From Mobilicoccus pelagius NBRC 104925 (GTDB taxonomy: Bacteria; Actinomycetota; Actinomycetes; Actinomycetales; Dermatophilaceae): a stretch of DNA of 32,203 nt. Each line of letters opens with the position of its first letter. Position 1 is the stretch's first letter. Where the stretch lies: positions 1 to 32,203 of the forward strand of contig NZ_BAFE01000037.1 of NCBI RefSeq assembly GCF_000247995.1, in the 5' to 3' direction. Below are positions 8,041 to 15,745 of this stretch, one piece after another. The notes under the pieces were generated by a model. The model saw only the letters and a program-made list of their open reading frames with translations. It searched no databases and was not told where the DNA came from. Made by a program: the position numbers and the translations under genes.

Positions 8041-8748
8041 TCAGACGGTGACGGTCGATCCGGCGACGAGGGAGGCAAACTCCTCGAGCACGGGATCCCA
8101 CGTGGCGCCGAGATCGTCGAGAGCTCCCGGGATCGTGGCGAGTTCGGCGACGAACCGGTCGACGACCGACCCGTCTGGGCGGCTCTCCCGGCAGGTGGCG
8201 ATCGTCGAGGAGTCCATCTCGGGATGGCCCTGACAACCCCACGCGCCCGGCCCGAACCGGACGGCCTGGGGCAGGCCCACCTCGTCGACGGCGAGGACCT
8301 GGGAGCCCACCGGAAGATCGGTGAAGGCGAGGGTGCTGCACTCCACCCAGGACGGGTTGGTGGGGGCGTGACGGAACAGGGGGTCGAGACGCCCCTGCGC
8401 CGTTCTCGTGAGGTGGCGGATGCCCGGGGGCAGGGGGTCGTGGGGACTGCCCGGATGGGCGCCCAGGGCGACGGCGAGGAGGTGGCCACCGCCCCCGATG
8501 CCGAGGGTCGGGACTTGACGCGCGACGGCGCTCGCGAGGAGCCGTCCGACAGGGGGGAAGGGGACGGTACGCCGGTCGTAGGGGCTGACGGGGCCGCCGA
8601 CGAGGGCGATGCCGTTCCAGTGCGCGTCCGGGAGTTCGATGTCAGGGGTGAGGGTGACGACCTCGGACGTCACTGCGTGGGCACGGAGGCGGCTGAGGAG
8701 TCGGCGCGGCTCAGGGGCTCCGAGAAGCGCGATGAGACAGTTGGACAT
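8041..8748 (-). CDS. Inactivated class I GATase-like paralogue (Cys to Gly)
   Basis: A 235-residue protein with the class I amidotransferase layout, paralogous to its downstream neighbour: both share QAVRxxPxxWGxQxHPE and a closing TWxPVLExFAxLVA. The nucleophile elbow, LVCLGHQLGA in the neighbour, here reads LGIGGGGHLLA, so the Cys is replaced by Gly86. His175 and Glu177 (GHPEMD) remain. Without the Cys it cannot hydrolyse glutamine by the known mechanism; it may be a binding or regulatory partner of the active copy, have another function, or be drifting. The frame is open and well kept, which argues against a plain pseudogene. The ATG at 8748 has the box TAAGCT six bases upstream, consistent with a leaderless mRNA. 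Confidence 0.8.
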   Translation of the reverse strand: MSNCLIALLGAPEPRRLLSRLRAHAVTSEVVTLTPDIELPDAHWNGIALVGGPVSPYDRRTVPFPPVGRLLASAVARQVPTLGIGGGGHLLAVALGAHPGSPHDPLPPGIRHLTRTAQGRLDPLFRHAPTNPSWVECSTLAFTDLPVGSQVLAVDEVGLPQAVRFGPGAWGCQGHPEMDSSTIATCRESRPDGSVVDRFVAELATIPGALDDLGATWDPVLEEFASLVAGSTVTV

Positions 8749-8754
8749 TCGTCC

Positions 8755-8760
8755 AGCTTA
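8755..8760 (-). promoter_or_regulatory. -10 box (TAAGCT) for the GATase-like gene
   Basis: TAAGCT ends exactly six bases before the ATG at 8748, giving a leaderless start. It is one of the best matches to TAnnnT in the window. Confidence 0.45.
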
Positions 8761-8783
8761 CCGGCGGGTCGCCCCCGGATGAC

Positions 8784-8819
8784 CGGTCGACGCCTGCCCA
8801 TCCGAGCAGGCGTCGACCG
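8784..8819 (-). terminator. Terminator hairpin after alaA
   Basis: A perfect 14-bp stem (8784-8797 with 8806-8819) with an eight-base loop lies 70 bases downstream of the alaA stop. It separates that transcript from the GATase-like gene on the same strand. Confidence 0.7.
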
Positions 8820-8888
8820 AATTGTGCCCGCGTCCAGCGTTTCGGATGACGAGGGCCCCGAAGGTCCCGCAGGTCGAGACGCGGGCGG

Positions 8889-10118
8889 TCAGACCCGGAC
8901 CGAGCCCGAGCGCACCGTGGCGAGGAACTTCTCGATGCGTCCGATGGCCTCGGCGAGCTCGTCCTCGTAGGGGAGGGTGACGATGCGGAAGTGATCCGGC
9001 TGCGGCCAGTTCAGGCCGGTGCCCTGGACGACGAGAACCTTCTGGGCCTTGAGGAGTTCGAGGGTGAACGCCTCGTCGTCGCGGATGGGGTACATCTGCG
9101 GGTCGAGCCGCGGGAAGGCATAGAGCGCGCCCTTGGGGGTGACGCAGGAGACGCCGGGGATCGCGTTGAGCATCTCGACGGTGACGTCACGCTGGCGGGC
9201 GAGGCGCCCGGTGGGGAGGACGAGGTCCTGGATGCTCTGCTTGCCGCCGAGCGCGGTCGCGATGGCATGCTGGCTCGGGTGGTTCGCGCACAGCCGCATG
9301 TTCGAGAGGATCTCGATGCCCTCGAGGTAGCTGCGGGCGTGGTCCTTGGGGCCGGAGACGACGACCCACCCGGCGCGGAACCCGGCGACGCGGTACGACT
9401 TCGACAGGCCGTTGTACGTGAGACACAGGAGGTCGGGGGCGAGGCTCGCCGTGGGGACGTGCGTCGCGCCGTCGTAGAGGATCTTGTCGTAGATCTCGTC
9501 GCTCATGACGACGAGATCGTGCTTGCGGGCAATCTCGACCATGCCCTCGACGACCTCCCGCGGGTACACGGCACCCGTCGGGTTGTTCGGGTTGATGAGG
9601 ACCACGGCCTTGGTATTCGGCGTGATCTTCGCCTCGACGTCGGCGAGGTCGGGCGCCCAGCCGGCCTGCTCGTCGCACAGGTAGTGGACGGGGCGGCCGC
9701 CCGCGAGGGACACGGTGGCCGTCCACAGCGGGTAGTCGGGCGCGGGGATGAGGACCTCGTCACCGTTGTCGAGCAGGGCCTGCAGCGTCATCGTGATGAG
9801 CTCGCTGACGCCGTTGCCGAGGTAGATGTCCTCGACATCGAAGCCCTCGACGCCGATGCCGTCGTAGTACTGCTTGATCGCGCGGCGGGCCGCGAGGATT
9901 CCCTTGCTCTCGGAGTATCCGACGGCATTGGGCAGCTGGCGGCGCATGTCGACGAGGATGTCCTCGGGAGCCTCGAACCCGAAGGGGGCGGGGTTGCCGA
10001 TGTTGAGCTTGATGATGCGGTGGCCCTCGTCCTCCATCCGCTTGGCCTCTGCCGGCACCGGTCCGCGGATGGCGTAGTGGATGTCGGCGAGCTTGTTGGA
10101 CTGGGAGATCGGACGCAT
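8889..10118 (-). CDS. alaA: AlaA-like PLP-dependent aminotransferase (glutamate-pyruvate)
   Basis: A 409-residue fold type I aminotransferase. The opening (S-N-K-L-A-D-I-H-Y-x-I-R-G-P-V), KLNIGNPAPFGFEAPEDIL (about 37-55), GNGVSELI (about 101-108), PAPDYPLWTA (about 125-134), INPNNPTGAVY (about 175-185), SDEIYDKILYD (about 206-216) and GLSKSYRVAGFRAGW with PLP lysine Lys240 all match the AlaA family closely. AlaA transfers the amino group between glutamate and pyruvate to make alanine and 2-oxoglutarate, in the cytosol. The ATG at 10118 lies seven bases after GATCAT, a leaderless-like arrangement; the ATG at 10127 would add three residues. Monocistronic with its own terminator. Confidence 0.92.
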   Translation of the reverse strand: MRPISQSNKLADIHYAIRGPVPAEAKRMEDEGHRIIKLNIGNPAPFGFEAPEDILVDMRRQLPNAVGYSESKGILAARRAIKQYYDGIGVEGFDVEDIYLGNGVSELITMTLQALLDNGDEVLIPAPDYPLWTATVSLAGGRPVHYLCDEQAGWAPDLADVEAKITPNTKAVVLINPNNPTGAVYPREVVEGMVEIARKHDLVVMSDEIYDKILYDGATHVPTASLAPDLLCLTYNGLSKSYRVAGFRAGWVVVSGPKDHARSYLEGIEILSNMRLCANHPSQHAIATALGGKQSIQDLVLPTGRLARQRDVTVEMLNAIPGVSCVTPKGALYAFPRLDPQMYPIRDDEAFTLELLKAQKVLVVQGTGLNWPQPDHFRIVTLPYEDELAEAIGRIEKFLATVRSGSVRV

Positions 10119-10127
10119 GGCGTCCAT

Positions 10128-10860
10128 GATCGCATCGCCCGCGACTCGGACGACGGGTGGTCGGACCGGGCGGACACGTGGGGGAACGCGTCGCCGCAGG
10201 CCTCTTCCGGGCGAGTTCGGGACAAATCCTTGGGTCGGGGGGAACTCCGTCGATAGGTCAGGCGGAGCGTGGTGGGCGGCGGAGGAGGGGCCGCCGCCCG
10301 CCACGCGCCTTGCTTCCCGCGCGGCCGTTCCCCCGCCCTCCGGCGTTGCCGGTCGGGTGCGGACGTCGGCCCGGGATCGCCTTCCACCGCCACCGCCACC
10401 GATGCCCTGTCCGGATCGGATGGTCGGGCGCGCGGATGCCTCGTCCGGATCGGATGGTCGGGCGGGCGTACGCCTCCGCCCATGACGGATGTCACGTCCC
10501 GTCGCTGAGAAGCGCACGAGGACCGACGCATCCGTCACCGTCTGCTCGTCCGAGCCCGGGAGATGCTGAGGGCATGACGCCTGCGATCTTCGACCCCCTC
10601 GCGCGGCCCCGACCTGCGGGGCGGGCCGACGTGAGCGCCTCGGGTCGCCCCGGGAGGGGACTCCCCGAGATGCCCACAGAGCTCCGTCGTCGACGCGTCC
10701 CACGGCTCGTGGGCGAGGAGCCCGTGCATCGTCCCGGCCGACCCGGGCCGTCTTCGCGGGGCCGAGAGGTGTCGCGGTGACGAGGCGCCGACCCGCAGAC
10801 GGGAGCACGGCGCCCCGCAGGAGACCGGCCTCCGGCGAGGGGACGGGCATCGTCGAATCC
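10128..10860. other. 733-bp divergent intergenic region with repeats
   Basis: Lies between alaA and the first histidine kinase gene. Open frames here translate to Arg/Pro-rich sequence with rare AGG, AGA and CGA codons, and I do not support them as genes. It contains a 34-bp tandem duplication (10401-10468), a 9-bp inverted repeat (10483-10491 and 10529-10537) and a weak 68-codon frame (10575-10780). It probably holds the promoters of both flanking genes. Confidence 0.5.
10401..10468. repeat. 34-bp tandem direct repeat, two copies
   Basis: Units 10401-10434 and 10435-10468 agree at 31 of 34 positions; both carry the exact core TCCGGATCGGATGGTCGGGC. With this spacing (about three helical turns) it could be a double regulator site upstream of the kinase gene, or simply a recent slippage duplication. 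Confidence 0.8.
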
Positions 10861-12315
10861 ATGCCGAGCAGCGCGACCCCCATGCCCGATCACGGCCCCG
10901 ACGGCCCCGATGCCCGCCGCGGCCGTCACATCACGGTCGACCACGGCACCGGCGTCCCCCACGACGCCGCCGAGGGTCACGACGGTCGGGGCGCCGAGGG
11001 TGTCGACGTCGGCGGCGGCCGCATCGACGCCCGTCACGACCGTGAGCGGCGCCGCCTCGAGGCGTACTGCCGCTGGAGTCTGCACATCGTGCTCCTCTTC
11101 GCGGCGCTCCTCGAGGTCTCGGGCTGTCTCGCCGTCTCGGTGGAGCTGCGGGCTGCGGGCCGCGCCGCCGCCGCCGTCCTCGCAGGTGTCGTCGCGGCGG
11201 TGAGCGGGATGTGGATCGTCGCCGGTGTCGTCCTCGTCGAACTCGTCACGCGGGAGCGGCGATCGCCGAGGTGGCTCGTCGGGGCGTTCACGGTGCTGTG
11301 GCCGGTGGTCACGGTCGCGACGACATGCCTCCTGCCCTCCGACACCGTCACGAGGGCTGGGGCGGCGTCGGCGCTCGCATACGGCCCGCTCACGCTCGTC
11401 CTCGGGGCCTCCCTCGCCGTGCTCCTGTGGAGGGTGCGCGTCGCCGTGGTCTGCGTCGTGGTCGGGTTGGTCGCGCTCTTCACACTTGCCGTTCTCGGCC
11501 CCGCGCACGTGTCGACGACGACCGCGGCCACACTCGTCGTGTTCACCGCGGCGTTCTCCGTCTTCGTCGTCCCCTCGGCGGCGCTCACGCGCTGGATGAT
11601 CGACGTCGTCCGGCGGTTGTGGCGCGCCCAGCAGGTCGCCGCCGACCTCGCCGTCGCCGAGGAGCGGCTGCGGTTCTCCCGCGATCTGCACGACGTGTTC
11701 GGCCGCACCCTCTCGACCGTCGCGATCAAGAGCGAACTCGCCGCCGAACTCGCCCGTCGCGGCGACGAGCGCGCGGTCGCGCAGATGGCGGCCGTGCGGG
11801 ATCTCGCCCATGACGCATTGGCCGAGGTGCGGGGCGTCGTCCGTGGGTACCGCCGCATCGACCTCGCCGAGGAGATCGCCGGTGCCCGATCGCTCCTCCG
11901 TGCGGCGGGGATCCCCACGACGGTGAGGGGCGTCGACGACCCCTTGCTCGCATGCGCCCGTACCGCGATCGGGGAGGAAGGCGCCGACGCCCTCGCATGG
12001 GTCGTGCGCGAGGGCGTGACGAACGTGCTGCGTCACGGTCAGGCGAGTTCGGTCGCGCTCGACCTCGTGGTCGACGGGACCGCGGTCGTCCTCACCCTCG
12101 AGAACGCCTCGACCCGTCATCTCGCACCCGCCGACGGCCTCGGGTCGGGCCTCCTCGGCCTGCGCGAACGGCTCGAGGCCGTCGGCGGGACCCTCCGGGC
12201 GGGACCGTCCGACGACGGTCGGGGGTACCTCGTCCACACGCGCGTGCCCGCCACAGAGGTCGAATCGGTCGGGCACGTCGACGGGCTCGGAGGAGTGCGT
12301 CGACACCGGGGATGA
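10861..12315 (+). CDS. NarL/DesK-family sensor histidine kinase
   Basis: A membrane histidine kinase of about 484 residues. An N-terminal cytoplasmic segment (about 1-65) rich in His, Asp and Gly is followed by about six hydrophobic helices (residues about 75-240), then the HisKA_3 dimerisation domain with phospho-acceptor His277 in RDLHDVFGRTLS. The HATPase domain has REGVTNVLRHG (about 383-393) and GSGLLGLRERLEAVGG (about 426-441). The signal is unknown; polytopic sensors of this type often detect membrane or envelope states. ATG 10861 was chosen because CATCGT ends seven bases before it and the codons further upstream (AGG, AGA, CGA) look non-coding; GTG 10777 is an alternative. Its partner is the NarL-type regulator downstream, separated from it by a hairpin. 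Confidence 0.85.
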   Translation: MPSSATPMPDHGPDGPDARRGRHITVDHGTGVPHDAAEGHDGRGAEGVDVGGGRIDARHDRERRRLEAYCRWSLHIVLLFAALLEVSGCLAVSVELRAAGRAAAAVLAGVVAAVSGMWIVAGVVLVELVTRERRSPRWLVGAFTVLWPVVTVATTCLLPSDTVTRAGAASALAYGPLTLVLGASLAVLLWRVRVAVVCVVVGLVALFTLAVLGPAHVSTTTAATLVVFTAAFSVFVVPSAALTRWMIDVVRRLWRAQQVAADLAVAEERLRFSRDLHDVFGRTLSTVAIKSELAAELARRGDERAVAQMAAVRDLAHDALAEVRGVVRGYRRIDLAEEIAGARSLLRAAGIPTTVRGVDDPLLACARTAIGEEGADALAWVVREGVTNVLRHGQASSVALDLVVDGTAVVLTLENASTRHLAPADGLGSGLLGLRERLEAVGGTLRAGPSDDGRGYLVHTRVPATEVESVGHVDGLGGVRRHRG

Positions 12316-12322
12316 GATCGTC

Positions 12323-12344
12323 CCGTCGGGGGGTGCCCCGACGG
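12323..12344 (+). terminator. Hairpin between kinase and regulator genes
   Basis: A perfect 9-bp stem (12323-12331 with 12336-12344) with a GGTG loop starts eight bases after the kinase stop. It could end or attenuate the kinase transcript, leaving the regulator to its own promoter. Confidence 0.5.
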
Positions 12345-12415
12345 TCCGCGCCGCCGGATGCCGACGGCGGTGCTTCCTCGCGTGACACCCCGTCGCGGCA
12401 CGGGCGGAGACATGT

Positions 12416-12421
12416 CATCGT
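12416..12421 (+). promoter_or_regulatory. Possible -10 box (CATCGT) for the NarL-type regulator
   Basis: CATCGT ends six bases before the GTG at 12428. The same hexamer stands seven bases before the chosen kinase start at 10861. It is a weak match to TAnnnT; the repeated spacing is the main support. Confidence 0.3.
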
Positions 12422-12427
12422 GGAGAC

Positions 12428-13054
12428 GTGGACGTTGACGCTGCGGGCCCGATCCGGTTGTTGCTGGCCGACGACGAGACGTTGTTCCGTGACGCGCTCG
12501 TGATGCTGCTGTCGATGCAGGACGACCTCGAGGTCGTCGCGCAGGCCGCGTCGGGGCCGGAGGCGATGGCGTTGGCCCGCGCGCACGAGTTCGACGTCGC
12601 ACTGCTCGACCTGCAGATGCCGGGCGCCGACGGGATCGCCGTCGCCGAGACGATCCTCACGGCCACGCCGACGCGAGGCGTCCTCGTCGTCACGAGCCAC
12701 GGCCGACCCGGGTATCTCAAGCGAGCCCTCCAGGTGGGCGTCCGGGGCTTCCTTCCGAAGACGGCCTCGGCCGGTGTGCTCGCCGAGGCGATCCGCACCG
12801 TGCATCGGGGAGGCCGCTACGTCGACTCCGAACTCGCGGTCGACGCCATCGCCGCGGGGGAGAACCCGTTGTCCCCGCGGGAGGCCGACGTGCTCGAGCT
12901 CGCCGCGCAGGGTGCTCCCGTCGAGGAGATCGCCGCCCGCGCCCACCTCTCGCCCGGCACCGTGCGCAACTACCTCTCGGCCGCCGTCGTCAAGACCGGT
13001 GCGGCCAACCGCCACGAGGCGGTCCACCTCGCCCACGAGAAGGGCTGGATCTGA
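12428..13054 (+). CDS. NarL/DesR-family response regulator
   Basis: A 208-residue cytoplasmic regulator. The receiver domain has the acidic pair in LLLADDETLF, phospho-acceptor Asp61 in ALLDLQMPGADG, the switch T/S in VVTSHG and Lys in FLPKTAS. The C-terminal LuxR-type helix-turn-helix (about 145-205) reads LSPREADVLELAAQG, then EEIAARAHLSPGTVRNYLS, a common form in DesR-like proteins. It is presumably phosphorylated by the kinase encoded just upstream. The GTG start sits six bases after CATCGT with no Shine-Dalgarno site. A strong terminator begins at its stop codon, so it does not read into norB, which is convergent. Target genes are unknown. Confidence 0.9.
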   Translation: MDVDAAGPIRLLLADDETLFRDALVMLLSMQDDLEVVAQAASGPEAMALARAHEFDVALLDLQMPGADGIAVAETILTATPTRGVLVVTSHGRPGYLKRALQVGVRGFLPKTASAGVLAEAIRTVHRGGRYVDSELAVDAIAAGENPLSPREADVLELAAQGAPVEEIAARAHLSPGTVRNYLSAAVVKTGAANRHEAVHLAHEKGWI

Positions 13055-13095
13055 CGACGGGCGGTGGCGGGGAGCCCCCACCACCGCCCGTCGTC
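13053..13095. terminator. Terminator hairpin between the response regulator and norB
   Basis: A 15-bp perfect stem (13053-13067 with 13081-13095), extended inward past one mismatch by four more pairs, overlaps the regulator stop codon. It lies between convergent genes and may act on both strands. Confidence 0.8.
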
Positions 13096-13183
13096 GGCGT
13101 GTGTCGCGCCCGTTCGGCCTGCGGTGCCTTCTGCGGTCGTTCCCGCGGTGATCCCGGTGGCCGGTCCTCGAGGCGGCCCGCCC

Positions 13184-15580
13184 TCAGGCCTCCTCGTGAG
13201 GCGTCGTCCCGGCGGCGACGGCCTGTCCGGGGACGGTGCGCCCGCCACCCGCCCGGTAGGAGTGACCGGTGAGCAGACCGACCATGAACACGCCGATGGC
13301 GAGGGCGCCGAGGCCGAACAACACGTCACCGGGCGTGCGCATCCACCGCAGCACGGTGAGCGCGGGCGTGGCGAGGAACTCCGCGCTCCGGGCGTACCAG
13401 AGACCCTCGGTGATACTCGCCCACGCCTGCGCGAGACCGAGGGGGAGAAGACTGAGCAGCGCCATCGCGAGCAGTCCGCCGTTGAGACCCCAGAATCCGA
13501 GCTTGATGGGGAGGTCGTTCCACTCCCGCCCCGGCATGAGGCTGCGGACGCAGAACAGCATGAGTCCGATGCCGAGCATGCCGTACACGCCGAACAGGGC
13601 AGTGTGGCCGTGGAGCGGCGTGAGATTGAGCCCCTGGACGTAGAAGAGGGAGATCGGCGGGTTGATGAGGAACCCGAAGACGCCGGCGCCGAGCGCGTTC
13701 CAGAACGACACCGAGAGGAAGAAGTAGATCGCCCACTTGTACCCGGCGACCCACTCGCTCACCCGCAGGATGCGGAGGTTGCGGAACGCCTCGAACCCGA
13801 TGAGGGCGAGCGGGACGACCTCGAGGGCGCTGAACGTCGCGCTCCACGCCATGACGGGGTCGTTCGCGCCGGTGAAGTAGAGGTGGTGGCCGGTGCCGAT
13901 GATGCCGCCGAGGAGGAAGATCGTCGTCGCCGACAACGTCGCCGTCGCGGCCACCGCCGGGCGCAGAAGGCCGAGGCGGCTGAAGAGGAACGCGATGACG
14001 ACGGTCGCGAAGACCTCGAAGAAGCCCTCGACCCACAGGTGGACGACCCACCAGCGCCAGTACTCGGTGATCGACAGGTGGGTGTCGTGCCCCATGCCGA
14101 ACGCGGCACCGAAGAACGAGGCGATGGCGAGGCAGCTCATGAGGAGCATGAGGACGAGGGTGCGGCGTCCGCCCGCGGCGAGGGGTGCCTCGGCCGTCGG
14201 GGTGAGCGGGCCGTCCGCGGCGCGGCCGAGGGCGGGCCACATGCCGCGGGCCATGAGACCGAACCAGAGGAAGAGGCCGACGAGGAGTCCGATCTGCCAG
14301 AGGCGGGCGAGGTCGAGGTACTCCATGCCGGTCGTGCCGAGCCACCACGAACGCGTCGTGCCGTACCCCATGCGGCCGGTGATCGACAGCCACTGGCCGA
14401 TCATCGAGCCCCCGACGACGAGGACGAGTGCCCCGAAGAGGACGTTCACGCCGAGGCGCTGGAACCGCGGTTCACGACCCCCGACGGCCGGCGCGACGTA
14501 GAGACCGGTCGCGAGCCATGCGGTTGCGATCCACAGGATGCCGAGCTGCGTGTGCCACGTGCGGACGACGGCGTAGGGGAGGATCCGGTCGATCGGGATG
14601 CCGTAGAGCGCGGCCCCCTCGACGCCGTAGTGGGCCGAGAGGATGCCGGCGGCGATCTGGAAGACGAACAGGGCGCCGACGACGAAGAAGTACTTGAGGG
14701 TGGCGCGCTGCGAGGGGGTGGGTTCGTACCCGAGCAGCGGGTCGGCGGTCGGCGGCGCGTCGGTGACCTCGTCGTCGTGCGGGCCGAAGTTCTGGTACCA
14801 CACCATGCCCGCGATTCCCGCGAGCAGGACGATGATGCTGATGATGCTCCACAGCACGTTCGTCGGGGTGGGCGTGTTCCCGACGAGGGGCTCGTGCGGC
14901 CAGTTGCGGGTGTAGGTCGCGTCGTCACCGGGCGCGTTCGTCGAGGCGGCCCAGCTGCTCCACCAGAAGAACGTCGTCATCTGCCGCATGGCCTCGGGGT
15001 CCTTCACCGTGCCGGCGGGGATGGCGTACTGCTCGTGGCCGCGACCGAAGACGTCGGCGTAGTGGCGGGCGTTCGCCTCGAAGGCGCGGGCCCGAACAGG
15101 GTCGAGGGTGATCGTGCCGGCGGCCGGGTCGTACGTGTTCGTGCGGAACGTCTGCCGCAGGCGGGCCTGGAGCGCGCCCTGCTGTTCGGGGCTCGCCGCG
15201 TCGTAGCTCGCGACGCCCATGTCGCGGGCGTACTCGTCGAGGACGAACGTCGCCTCGCGGTGCAGCCAGTCGGCGGTCCAGTCGGGGGCGACATAGGCGC
15301 CGTGGCCCCAGACGGAGCCGATCTGCTGGCCGCCGATCGACTGCCAGACGCGTTGGCCGTCCATGACGTCGTCACCGTCGACGAGGACGGTGCCGTCGGT
15401 TGCGACGACCCTGGCCGGAATCGGTGGCTTGGATTCGTCGATCTCCAGGCCCATCCAGAGGAGGACGGTGAAGGATCCGAGGACGACGACGGCGAGGGCC
15501 CACCACCAGCGGCGATCGCGGGAGGGTGTGCTCCCGGTCGGTGACGCGGCGGAGGACGGAGACGCCAGGGTGGAGGACAT
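13184..15580 (-). CDS. norB: Quinol-dependent nitric oxide reductase (single-subunit qNorB)
   Basis: A 798-residue membrane enzyme that reduces two NO to N2O and water with electrons from quinol, normally for NO detoxification. After one N-terminal helix (about 30-50) comes the long extracytoplasmic cytochrome-c-like domain, without heme c, typical of qNor: DGQRVWQSIGGQQIGSVWGH and then TFFWWSSWAASTN. The heme-copper-oxidase-like core of about 12 helices follows. Metal ligands are visible: His in RTWHTQLGILW, the VHLWVEGFFE helix with its conserved Glu, the pair in GTGHHLYFTG, and LTPLHGHTALFGVYG near the C-terminus. The ATG at 15580 has GGGAG six bases upstream; the ATG at 15595 has none. 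No NorD/NorQ or NO-sensor gene is adjacent. Its promoter region is the most AT-rich patch nearby. Confidence 0.94.
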   Translation of the reverse strand: MSSTLASPSSAASPTGSTPSRDRRWWWALAVVVLGSFTVLLWMGLEIDESKPPIPARVVATDGTVLVDGDDVMDGQRVWQSIGGQQIGSVWGHGAYVAPDWTADWLHREATFVLDEYARDMGVASYDAASPEQQGALQARLRQTFRTNTYDPAAGTITLDPVRARAFEANARHYADVFGRGHEQYAIPAGTVKDPEAMRQMTTFFWWSSWAASTNAPGDDATYTRNWPHEPLVGNTPTPTNVLWSIISIIVLLAGIAGMVWYQNFGPHDDEVTDAPPTADPLLGYEPTPSQRATLKYFFVVGALFVFQIAAGILSAHYGVEGAALYGIPIDRILPYAVVRTWHTQLGILWIATAWLATGLYVAPAVGGREPRFQRLGVNVLFGALVLVVGGSMIGQWLSITGRMGYGTTRSWWLGTTGMEYLDLARLWQIGLLVGLFLWFGLMARGMWPALGRAADGPLTPTAEAPLAAGGRRTLVLMLLMSCLAIASFFGAAFGMGHDTHLSITEYWRWWVVHLWVEGFFEVFATVVIAFLFSRLGLLRPAVAATATLSATTIFLLGGIIGTGHHLYFTGANDPVMAWSATFSALEVVPLALIGFEAFRNLRILRVSEWVAGYKWAIYFFLSVSFWNALGAGVFGFLINPPISLFYVQGLNLTPLHGHTALFGVYGMLGIGLMLFCVRSLMPGREWNDLPIKLGFWGLNGGLLAMALLSLLPLGLAQAWASITEGLWYARSAEFLATPALTVLRWMRTPGDVLFGLGALAIGVFMVGLLTGHSYRAGGGRTVPGQAVAAGTTPHEEA

Positions 15581-15606
15581 GCGGGCTCCCGACATATTAA
15601 AACGGA

Positions 15607-15620
15607 TTTTCCCGGTAAAA
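15607..15620. promoter_or_regulatory. AT-flanked palindrome upstream of norB
   Basis: TTTTCCCGGTAAAA matches its reverse complement at 12 of 14 positions. It lies 27-40 bases before the norB start, with a TTGACA on the minus strand (15636-15631) just upstream. It could be the site of an NO- or redox-responsive regulator; no regulator can be named from this. Confidence 0.4.
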
Positions 15621-15655
15621 CTACCTCACGTGTCAACCGGGTGGGGCCGGACGCC

Positions 15656-15691
15656 GACGATCCCCCCGACCGGATGGTCGGAGGGATCGTC
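15656..15691 (-). terminator. Terminator of the peptide ABC operon
   Basis: A 16-bp stem with one mismatch (15656-15671 with 15676-15691) and a GGAT loop lies 55 bases downstream of the last ABC gene. It separates that operon from norB on the same strand. Confidence 0.75.
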
Positions 15692-15745
15692 GAGGGATGA
15701 CTGCGTGGCGCTACGCAGGGTTGTGTCGGCGGGCGCGCCTGAGGC

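Noticed and set aside
10575-10780. A 68-codon frame starting MTPAIFDPL whose TGA overlaps GTG 10777 of the kinase frame; GATGCT lies six bases before its ATG
   Set aside because: Third-position G/C is about 78 per cent, clearly lower than in real genes here, rare AGG and CGA codons are present, and the kinase start at 10861 looks better. Conservation could revive it.
13064-15544. 826-codon plus-strand frame opposite norB
   Set aside because: Glu/Asp/Arg-rich translation without domains, antisense to an unmistakable norB; typical GC-rich shadow frame.
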